From: Leptothrix sp. (in: b-proteobacteria)
GTDB taxonomy: Bacteria; Pseudomonadota; Gammaproteobacteria; Burkholderiales; Burkholderiaceae_C
Reading direction: 5' to 3'
Assembly: GCA_013822265.1 (NCBI GenBank)
Contig: PNKD01000030.1
Coordinates: 1-33,806, forward strand
DNA: 33,806 bases
The notes under the pieces were generated by a model that saw only the letters and a list, made by a program, of their open reading frames with translations, was not told where the DNA came from and searched no databases. Within the stretch, counting starts at the first letter, position 1. The number at the start of each line of letters is the position of its first letter. This document shows, one piece after another, positions 20,151 through 26,994 of this stretch. The position numbers and the translations under genes are program-made.

Positions 20151-21821
20151 TCAGCGGCCGCGAAGGCGGGGTTCGTCCACGCCCGACAGCTGGTTCAGGC
20201 GCATCAGCGTCAGTGGGCCGGCGCGGCCGTCGAGCACCAGGCCCTGGGCCAGCTGCAGGGCCCAGACGCGGTCGGCCAGGGGCCGGCCGGGGCCGAAGCC
20301 GGCGTCGGTCAGGCCACGCTCCAGCCATTCGGAGGCGGTGGCGTCGCTGCGGCCGGCCGCGCCGTCGTGCCAGCCCGGCGGCAGGCGCCAGAAGGTGGCG
20401 AACTCGCCGCGCCACATGCCGGCCAGCACCGGCAGCGGCAGCTCGAAACGCTCGGCCCCCGCCTGCAAGGTGGCCTGCTGGTCGTCCAGCTTCAGCAGCA
20501 GGGCATGCACCTGCGGGCCGACGGCGCCGCGCAGGCTCAGCACGGCCGGCCTGTCGAGTTGGCGCAGCAGCCCGAGGCCGCCCGCGGCGCTGCGGTAGCA
20601 GCCCAGCCGCGCCTGCAGCGCGGCGACGCAGGCGTCGCCCTCGCCGATGGCGACGTTCCAGCGCAACGCCAGTTCACGCCAGGCGGTGCCGATTTCGGGG
20701 TGCGCCGCGGCCAAGAGTGCCTGCGGGTCGCTGGACAGTGCCACCGCCGCGGGCGCCGGGGCGGCAGCGGCCGCTGCCGCGGGCGTCGAGCCGGCAGCAG
20801 CCGCCGCCGAAGCCGCCTCGCTGGCCGGCACAGCGGCCACTGCGGCCGCCGACGCCGCGATGCCGGCGCCGCCCGCCGCCAACGGCGGCGGCGCCGGCTT
20901 GCGCAGCGTCCACAGCCAGCCAGCGCCCAGCAGCAGCACCAGGGCCAAGAGACCGGGCACGAGGCCCGGCACCATGCCCGCGCGCGGCGCGCCCGGCCAG
21001 CGGGCAGGCTGCGACCCGAAGACTTCGCGTGCGGCCTGCTCGACGGTGCGCTTCTCGGCCCGCGCCTGGCCCTGCGCATAGGCGCCCAGCAGCGCGCGGC
21101 CGGCCAGCAGGTTGATGCGCCGCGGCACGCCGCCGCTCAGCGCGTGGATGCGCGCCAGCGCCGCGGCGCTGAAGGGCAGCGGCGCGCTGGGCCCGGCCAC
21201 GGCCAGGCGGTGCTGGATGTACTGCTGCGTCTCGACAAGCCGCAGCGCGCCGAGGTGGTAGCGCGCCGTGATGCGCTGGGCGAGCTGCTCGAGTTCGGGC
21301 CGCGCCACCATCTCGCGCAGTTCGGGCTGGCCGATGAGCACGATCTGCAGCAGCTTGCGCTCGGCGGTCTCCAGGTTGGTCAACAGGCGCAACTGCTCCA
21401 GCACCTCGGCGCCGAGGGCCTGCGCCTCGTCGATCACCAGCACGGCCTGGCGGCCACCGGCATGCCCGGCGAGCAGGAAGAGGTTCAGCGCATCGACATG
21501 CGCCTTCACGCTGTCGGTGTGCGCCGGCAGCGGGATGCGGAACTCCGCACACACCGTCTGCAGCAGTTCCAGCGCCGTGAGCTTGGGGTTGAAGACGTAG
21601 GCCACGGCGCAGTGCGCCGGCACCTGCTCCAGGAAACAGCGGAAAACCGTGGTCTTGCCGGCGCCAATCTCCCCCGTCAGCAGCACGAAGCCGCCGCCAC
21701 CTCCCAGGCCGTAGAGCAGGTGGGCCAGCGCCTCGCGGTGCTGCTCGCTCATGAACAGGAAGTGCGGGTCGGGCGCGATCGAGAAGGGCTCGCGGTTCAG
21801 CCCGAAGAACGAGGCGTACAT
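20151..21821 (-). CDS. gspA: Type II secretion ATPase GspA (ExeA-like)
   Basis: A 556-residue ExeA-type protein. The start MYASFFGLNREPFSIAPDP is typical. An AAA ATPase domain follows, with Walker A GEIGAGKTT at 50-58 and Walker B VLVIDEAQAL near 127-136. A membrane helix sits at about 284-304, then an Ala-rich low-complexity linker (about 315-385) and a C-terminal peptidoglycan-binding domain (VWALQLAQGLVLDGRAGPLT). It is thought to use ATP to reorganise the cell wall for secretin assembly with GspB. The frame is open to 22256, but that extension overlaps ureD and lacks the family N-terminus. The ribosome site is weak. Confidence 0.88.
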   Translation of the reverse strand: MYASFFGLNREPFSIAPDPHFLFMSEQHREALAHLLYGLGGGGGFVLLTGEIGAGKTTVFRCFLEQVPAHCAVAYVFNPKLTALELLQTVCAEFRIPLPAHTDSVKAHVDALNLFLLAGHAGGRQAVLVIDEAQALGAEVLEQLRLLTNLETAERKLLQIVLIGQPELREMVARPELEQLAQRITARYHLGALRLVETQQYIQHRLAVAGPSAPLPFSAAALARIHALSGGVPRRINLLAGRALLGAYAQGQARAEKRTVEQAAREVFGSQPARWPGAPRAGMVPGLVPGLLALVLLLGAGWLWTLRKPAPPPLAAGGAGIAASAAAVAAVPASEAASAAAAAGSTPAAAAAAAPAPAAVALSSDPQALLAAAHPEIGTAWRELALRWNVAIGEGDACVAALQARLGCYRSAAGGLGLLRQLDRPAVLSLRGAVGPQVHALLLKLDDQQATLQAGAERFELPLPVLAGMWRGEFATFWRLPPGWHDGAAGRSDATASEWLERGLTDAGFGPGRPLADRVWALQLAQGLVLDGRAGPLTLMRLNQLSGVDEPRLRGR

Positions 21822-21922
21822 GTCAGGCGCGCCCCGCCGTGCCACGGCGCCACGCGCCCGCCTTGGCGGGCCACGCGCAGCATGAGCTGAAGTGAAGCAT
21901 GGCCATGCCCGCGAGGATAGCC

Positions 21923-21957
21923 GGCGCCGCGCCGCAGCCCCGCCGCAGCGCGGCGCC
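21923..21957 (-). terminator. Hairpin directly after ureD
   Basis: A perfect 10-bp stem GGCGCCGCGC/GCGCGGCGCC (21923-21932 and 21948-21957) with a 15-nt loop abuts the ureD stop codon. A second hairpin GCCCGCC-tt-GGCGGGC lies at 21856-21871, in the gap before gspA. Neither has a T run. They probably separate the transporter-ureD operon from gspAB. Confidence 0.45.
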
Positions 21958-22824
21958 TCAGGTGCGCCAGATGCGCGGCGGCTCGGCCGCCAGGCCCCAG
22001 GCCGCCCGCCGCCAGGCGCCGCGCACGGCGGCCAGCAGGTCCATCGCGGGCTCCAGGCGCGGCGCCAGCAGGCGCAGCACCAGCACCGCGCCCTGCGGCG
22101 AGGTGACGCCCGTGGTGGCGGCCAGCACGTGGCCCGCGACGACCTCGCGCGCCGCGTCCAGCAGCGCCTGGCGGCGTGCGGGTACGAGCGTGCTGCCCGC
22201 GGCGAACCACAGTGTCGCGGCCACGCCGTGCCCGGCCCAGCCGGCCGGCCCGTCACGCAGCACGGTGTCGGCCGCGGCGATGCAGCCGCGCTCCAGCCAC
22301 ACGCCCGGCACCTCGATGTGCTGCGTGTAGCGGCCGGCGGCGAAGGGCTGGCCGGCCGCGGCCAGGCCCAACGTCAGCGCGTCCCAACCCATCCACTCGG
22401 CGCCGGGTGCGAGTTCGGCAACGGTGCGGCTGCTGGCCAGGCAGCCGCTGTAGGCGATGGTCTCCAGCGGCAGCCACTCCAGCCGCGCGCCTTCGGCCAG
22501 CTGCAGCCGCGTGAGCTGCAGCGCCGGCGCGCCCTCGCTGCGGTAGAAGCGCGTGGCGCCCGGTGTCGTCAGCAAGGCGTGGCTGCCGGCCTGCAGGCGG
22601 GCATGGATGTGCAGCTCGTCGCCGCCCACCAGCCCGCCCGGCGGATGCACCAGCACGTGGTGGCAGATGCCCTCGCCCTCCGGGTACAGCGGCTGCAGCA
22701 CGCGCAGCGGGCCGCTGTGCGCATCCTGCGCGACGGTGCGGGCGCCGCGGCGGTGATAGTCCAGCGTGAGGCTGCCGCGCCAGCCGGCAGCCGGCGTGGT
22801 CTCGATCGCCGCCGCCGCCGTCAT
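21958..22824 (-). CDS. ureD: Urease accessory protein UreD
   Basis: A 288-residue UreD/UreH family protein. Conserved features are LDYHRRGARTVAQDAHSGPLRVLQPLYPEG near the N-terminus, HPPGGLVGGDELHI at about 60-73, and TTPGATRFYRSEG at about 86-98. UreD acts with UreF and UreG to load nickel into apo-urease in the cytoplasm. The ATG overlaps the stop of the ABC permease (ATGA), so it is translationally coupled to the transporter. Usually ureD is followed by ureABC; here a hairpin and gspA follow instead, and no other urease gene is in the window. It may serve a urease encoded elsewhere. Confidence 0.9.
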   Translation of the reverse strand: MTAAAAIETTPAAGWRGSLTLDYHRRGARTVAQDAHSGPLRVLQPLYPEGEGICHHVLVHPPGGLVGGDELHIHARLQAGSHALLTTPGATRFYRSEGAPALQLTRLQLAEGARLEWLPLETIAYSGCLASSRTVAELAPGAEWMGWDALTLGLAAAGQPFAAGRYTQHIEVPGVWLERGCIAAADTVLRDGPAGWAGHGVAATLWFAAGSTLVPARRQALLDAAREVVAGHVLAATTGVTSPQGAVLVLRLLAPRLEPAMDLLAAVRGAWRRAAWGLAAEPPRIWRT

Positions 22825-23591
22825 GCGCCCTGTGTGCCCCGGTGCGCCCAGCCGGTGGTGCGCTTCTCGATCCAGCTGAACAGCTCGTACATGGCCATCG
22901 CCATGGCGCCTATCGTCACCAGCCCGGCAAAGGCCAGCGGCACACGTTGCTGGCTGCCGGCCGAGCTGATGAGGTAGCCGATGCCGCTGTCGCCGGCCGT
23001 CATCTCGGCCAGCACGGTGCCCACGAAGGCCAGCGTGATGGCGATCTTCAGGCTGCCGTAGAAGTAGGGCATCGAGCGCGGCAGCCCCACCTTCACGAGC
23101 ACGTCCCAACGCCTGGCGCCCAGCACGCGCAGCACGTCTTCGAGCTCGGGCTCCAGCGTCGCCAGGCCGGTGGCGATGTTCACGGTGATGGGAAAGAAGC
23201 TGATGAGGAAGGCGGTGAGGATGCCCGGCCCGACGCCGATGCCGAACCACACCACCAGGATGGGCACCACCGCCGCCTTGGGCACGGCGTTGAAGGCCAC
23301 CATCAGCGGGTAGATGGCGGTGTAGGCGAGCCGGCTGCTGCCGATCAGGAAGCCCAGCAGCACGCCCACCACGATGGCGATGCCGAAGCCCAGCATCGTG
23401 ACCCAGAAGGTCTTCCACGCGGCCCCGAGCAGCGGGCCGCTGAACTCGAGGAACTGGGCCGCGATCTGCGTCGGGCTGGGGAAGATGTACTCGGGGATGG
23501 CCAGCGCCATCACGATGCCTTGCCACAACACCAGCACCGCCGCCAGCAGCAGCAGCGGCGACCAGCGCTCCAGGCGGCGACCGACCTTCAT
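22821..23591 (-). CDS. NitT/TauT-type ABC transporter permease
   Basis: A 256-residue inner membrane permease of the nitrate/sulfonate/pyrimidine-precursor group. It has about six hydrophobic helices and the cytoplasmic EAA-like loop (LEPELEDVLRVLGARRWDVLVKVGLP), which contacts the ATPase. AEMTAGDSGIGYLI near the C-terminus is family typical. The start overlaps the ATPase stop by 4 nt, and its stop overlaps the ureD start by 4 nt. The substrate cannot be read from the permease. Confidence 0.9.
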   Translation of the reverse strand: MKVGRRLERWSPLLLLAAVLVLWQGIVMALAIPEYIFPSPTQIAAQFLEFSGPLLGAAWKTFWVTMLGFGIAIVVGVLLGFLIGSSRLAYTAIYPLMVAFNAVPKAAVVPILVVWFGIGVGPGILTAFLISFFPITVNIATGLATLEPELEDVLRVLGARRWDVLVKVGLPRSMPYFYGSLKIAITLAFVGTVLAEMTAGDSGIGYLISSAGSQQRVPLAFAGLVTIGAMAMAMYELFSWIEKRTTGWAHRGTQGA

Positions 23592-24409
23592 CGCAGCACC
23601 GCCACGCCGGCCTTGCCGACGTTCTGACGAGACGCGCCGATATGCCCCCGCAGCTCGTGCACGATGTCGGTGAACTGCGGCGTGTAGGTCACCTCGAGAT
23701 CACGCGGGCGCGGCAGGTCGATGTGGCGCTGCACGACGAAGCGGCCGGGGCTGCGGCTCATGCAGTACACCGTATCGGCCAGAAACACGCTCTCGCGCAG
23801 GTCGTGGGTGACCAGGATGACGTTGAACTTCTGCGCCGCGTGCAGGTCGCGCAGCGTGCACCACAGCTCTTCGCGCGTGAAGGCGTCGAGCGCGCCGAAG
23901 GGCTCGTCGAGCAGCAGCATCTGCGGCTCGTGCACCAGCGCGCGGCAGATGCTGGCGCGCTGCTGCATGCCGCCCGAAAGCTGCCACGGGAACTTGTCCT
24001 CGTAGCCGGCCAGGCCCACGCTGCGCAGCAGGCCGCGCGCACGGGCCTCGTATTCCTTGCGCCTGGCCTTGAAGCTGGAGCGGTAGGGCTCGACGATCTC
24101 CAGCGGCAGCAGCACGTTGTCGACCGTGGTGCGCCAGGGCAACAGGCTCGGCGCCTGGAACGCCATGCCGCTGATCTTCAACGGGCCGGTGACGGGCACG
24201 CCGCCGATGGCGATGCGCCCCTTGCTCGGCATCTTCAGGCCCGTGGCGAGCTTCATGAAGGTGCTCTTGCCGCAGCCCGAGGGCCCGACGATGGCGATGA
24301 ACTCGCCGCGCTCCACCTGCAGCGAGATGTCTTCGACGGCGTAGTGGCCGGCGCGTGCCAGCTCGTCGTTGTAGGCGAGCCAGACGTTCTCGAAATCGAC
24401 GAAGGCCAT
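23588..24409 (-). CDS. NitT/TauT-type ABC transporter ATPase
   Basis: A 273-residue ATPase. Walker A GPSGCGKST lies at 42-50, a Q-loop in AFQAPSLLPWRT, the signature LSGGMQQR at 144-151, Walker B LLLDEPFGALD from 165, and the switch His in LVTHDLRES. These match SsuB/TauB/NrtD-like proteins. The C-terminal extension (FTDIVHELRGHIGASRQNVGK) is typical of this subgroup. It lies 12 nt after the binding-protein gene and overlaps the permease gene. Confidence 0.92.
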   Translation of the reverse strand: MAFVDFENVWLAYNDELARAGHYAVEDISLQVERGEFIAIVGPSGCGKSTFMKLATGLKMPSKGRIAIGGVPVTGPLKISGMAFQAPSLLPWRTTVDNVLLPLEIVEPYRSSFKARRKEYEARARGLLRSVGLAGYEDKFPWQLSGGMQQRASICRALVHEPQMLLLDEPFGALDAFTREELWCTLRDLHAAQKFNVILVTHDLRESVFLADTVYCMSRSPGRFVVQRHIDLPRPRDLEVTYTPQFTDIVHELRGHIGASRQNVGKAGVAVLR

Positions 24410-24421
24410 GCCGGTCCCGGC

Positions 24422-25474
24422 CTACTTCTTCGCCGGCGGCAGGATGTTCAGCTCGGCCTTGGGCGGCAGGTAGGCGTCGGTCCAGACCGCCGCGGGGTCG
24501 ACGCGGGTCTTGGTGGCAAAGGCATCGCTGACCTGCGAGGCCATCAGCGCCAGCCGGCCGGGCACGACGACGCCGAAACCCTCGGCGCGCGCGTCGGGGC
24601 TGGCCACCACCGCGTCGATGGCCAGACGCAGCCGGCGCTGTTCCAGCGCCACGTTGATGATGCCGTCGCGCGCCTTGACATGGTCGATCGCCGGGTCGGG
24701 GCTGGCCATCACGTCCTTGGCGCCCTTGACGAAGGCGCTGATGAAGGCCTTCACCGCCGCCGGGTTCTCCTTCAGCAGCCTGGGGCTGGCGATGATGGCG
24801 TTGCCGTAGAGCTTCACGCCGTGCGCCGGGTAGGGCAGCACGAGCACGTCTTCGGCCTTCACGCCGCGTGCCTCCAGGTTCAGCAAAGAGGTGAAGGAGA
24901 AGCCGGTGATGGCGTCGATGTCGCCGCGCACCAGCATGGTCTCGCGCAGCGGCGGGTCCATGCTCGTCCACTGCACGCCGCTGATCTTGTTGGCCTGGGC
25001 GAAGATCGGAAAGGCCTTGCGGCCGGCGTCGAAGCCCGGCGCGCCGAGCTTCTTGCCACTCAGGTCGGCCGGCGACTTGATGCCGCTCTTCTTCAGCGCC
25101 AGCACCGCGGCGGGCGTGTTGTTGTAGACCATCAGCACGGCCACCGGCTTGTTCGCCGCGTCGGGGTTGTTGGCGTGGAACTCCATCAGCGCCGCCATGT
25201 CGGCGAAGCCCATGTCGTAGGCGCCGCTGGCCACGCGCGTGACCGTGCCACCGCTGCCGTTGCCGGCGTCGATCGTGACGTCCAGGCCCGCGGCCTTGTA
25301 GTAGCCCTTGGCCTGCGAGGCCAGGAAGAGTGCCGCGGGGCCCTCGAATCGCCAGTCGAGCTGGAACTTCAGCGGTGTCTGGGCTTGCGCCGCCGGGGCG
25401 CCGAGCAGTGCGGCGACGGTGGACAGCGCAAGCAGCAGGGCGCGGCGCAAGGGCAAGGTGGAGGAGAAGGTCAT
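24422..25474 (-). CDS. NMT1/THI5-like ABC substrate-binding protein
   Basis: A 350-residue periplasmic binding protein. The signal peptide covers residues 1 to about 31 (cleavage after APAAQA). The NMT1/SsuA-like fold follows: FQLDWRFEGPAALFLASQ, KGYYKAAGLDVTIDAGNGSG and GAYDMGFADMAALMEF. The ATG at 25474 has GGAG 8 nt upstream; the open frame to 25546 adds a non-signal segment. It heads the operon SBP-ATPase-permease-ureD. Relatives bind nitrate, sulfonates, pyrimidine precursors or aromatic acids. The purine/ureide neighbourhood suggests a nitrogen-rich ligand such as a purine, ureide or amide, but this is inference. Confidence 0.88.
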   Translation of the reverse strand: MTFSSTLPLRRALLLALSTVAALLGAPAAQAQTPLKFQLDWRFEGPAALFLASQAKGYYKAAGLDVTIDAGNGSGGTVTRVASGAYDMGFADMAALMEFHANNPDAANKPVAVLMVYNNTPAAVLALKKSGIKSPADLSGKKLGAPGFDAGRKAFPIFAQANKISGVQWTSMDPPLRETMLVRGDIDAITGFSFTSLLNLEARGVKAEDVLVLPYPAHGVKLYGNAIIASPRLLKENPAAVKAFISAFVKGAKDVMASPDPAIDHVKARDGIINVALEQRRLRLAIDAVVASPDARAEGFGVVVPGRLALMASQVSDAFATKTRVDPAAVWTDAYLPPKAELNILPPAKK

Positions 25475-25734
25475 CGAACGGGCTCCGGTGGGGTCTGACG
25501 ATAGGCTGAAAGGGACAGAGGCAAGTTCCGTGCGCGCCGCCGCCATGGGGCGTGCACCAGCAAGTGGCGCGGTCAGAGCGTGAGGGTTTTTCGGGCGTGC
25601 CCGAGCAGCGCGCCAACGGGCGCCTGATCCAGGCGCAAAGCGCAGCCATGGCTCGGGCTATGGCGAGCATTTGCAACGACGAGCAGGTGCTTTTTGGTGT
25701 GATGAGCGGGCATGAACGAATGACTCTCACCCTC
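25475..25734. other. 260-bp intergenic region with palindromes before the transporter operon
   Basis: No gene is supported here. The region separates the M20 gene from the transporter operon, both on the - strand, and should hold the transporter promoter. It has a 7-3-7 palindrome GCGCCTG-atc-CAGGCGC (25620-25636), TCGGGC-gt-GCCCGA (25591-25604) next to a T run on its 5' side, and GCTCG/CGAGC arms (25651-25655 and 25664-25668). It is less GC-rich than the flanking genes in places (for example 25665-25710). No clear -35/-10 pair could be fixed. Confidence 0.5.
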
Positions 25735-26994
25735 TCAGGGGTTCAAGAGATCGAACAGTGTGCGCGCCACCACCTTGGTGGCGCCGCGAAGGTCGCTCAG
25801 CATCAGGTGCTCGTCGGCGCGCTTGGCATTGCTCTGCAGCACGGTGCGCGGGCCGGCGCCGTAGATCACCGCGGGCACGCCATGCGCACCGTAGAGGCGC
25901 ACGTCGGTGTACAGCGGCGTGCCCGAGACCGGGATGGCCTCGCCGAACACCGCCTGCGCGTGGCGCTGTATCGCCGCTACCAAGGGCGCGTTGCCGGGCA
26001 GCGGCTGCAGCGGCCCGGCCAGCAGCAGGCGTCTGATCTCCAGCCGCACGCCGGGCATGGGCGCCACGGCGCCTTCGATCAACGCCCGCACCTCGGCCTC
26101 CACGGCCGCCGGGTCTTCCTCCGGGATCATGCGGCGGTCGAGCTTGAGCACCACCTTGCCCGGCACGACGTTGGTGTTGCTGCCGCCCTCGATGCGGCCG
26201 ACGTTGAGGTAGGGGTGGGTGATGCCGGCCACCGCCGAGCTGCGCGTGCGCAGCAGGCCGTTGTGCTCGTACAGCGCGGTGAGCAGGCGGTTGGCGGCCT
26301 GCAGCGCGTCCACGCCGGTCTCGGGGTAGGCGGCGTGCGAGGCCAGGCCGTGCAGCGTCACCTCGAGCTGCAGGCAGCCGTTGTGCGCAGTGACCACCTG
26401 GTGGCTGAAGCCGGCGGCGATCAGCAGGTCGGGTTTCGTCAGGCCGTGCTCGAGCAGCCAGCCCGGGCCGAGCTCGCCGCCGAACTCCTCGTCGTAGGTG
26501 AAGTGCAGTTCGACGGCGCCACGCAGCCGTGCCAGCGGCTGCACCCCGGGTGCGGGCGGAACGCCCAGCGACTCGAGCGCCCGCAGCGCGAAGGTGTAGC
26601 TCGCGAAGTCGCTCTTGCTCACGGCCGACGCGCGGCCATAGAGCCGGCCGTCGATCACCTCGCCGCTGTAGGGCCCATGGGTCCAGCCATCACCGGGCGG
26701 CACGACGTCGCCGTGGGCGTTGAGCGCCACCACCGGACCGCCCGCGCCGAAGCGCCGGCGCACGACGAGGTTGGTGATCGACTGCAGCCCGGCGGCCCGC
26801 ACCGCGTCGGCCGGCACCGGGTGCCTCTCGGCCGCCAGGCCCATCGCCGCCAGCAGCTCGGCGCTGCGCTCGGCGTGCGGCGCGTTGTCGCCGGGCGGCG
26901 TGTCGGTGGGCACCTGCACCAGGGCCTGCAGGAAGCGCACTTCCTCGTCGAAGTGCGCGTCGACCCACGCGTCGAGCTGCTCGTGGTGGTTCAT
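25735..26994 (-). CDS. M20-family (ArgE/DapE-like) protein with altered metal site
   Basis: A 419-residue protein with the M20 fold: AHGDVVPPGDGW (His94, Asp96), TYDEEFGGELGP (Glu169, Glu170), a dimerisation domain with HGLASHAAYPETGVDA, and the C-terminal SGTPLYTDVRLYG. Several standard zinc ligands are replaced. The bridging Asp position reads Val125 in YGRASAVSKSDF, the Glu of the usual GEP motif is Gly195, and the C-terminal His of H-x-x-D-E is Lys391 (KRADE). It may be a conserved M20 subgroup with a different chemistry or metal. Its ATG overlaps the stop of the uraD-allC fusion, so it probably acts in the same pathway, for example on a ureido or carbamoyl intermediate (inference). Confidence 0.85.
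   Translation of the reverse strand: MNHHEQLDAWVDAHFDEEVRFLQALVQVPTDTPPGDNAPHAERSAELLAAMGLAAERHPVPADAVRAAGLQSITNLVVRRRFGAGGPVVALNAHGDVVPPGDGWTHGPYSGEVIDGRLYGRASAVSKSDFASYTFALRALESLGVPPAPGVQPLARLRGAVELHFTYDEEFGGELGPGWLLEHGLTKPDLLIAAGFSHQVVTAHNGCLQLEVTLHGLASHAAYPETGVDALQAANRLLTALYEHNGLLRTRSSAVAGITHPYLNVGRIEGGSNTNVVPGKVVLKLDRRMIPEEDPAAVEAEVRALIEGAVAPMPGVRLEIRRLLLAGPLQPLPGNAPLVAAIQRHAQAVFGEAIPVSGTPLYTDVRLYGAHGVPAVIYGAGPRTVLQSNAKRADEHLMLSDLRGATKVVARTLFDLLNP

Noticed and set aside
25591..25604. TCGGGC-gt-GCCCGA hairpin as an intrinsic terminator
   Set aside because: The T run precedes the stem on the + strand and is an A run after it on the - strand, so it is in the wrong place for either direction.
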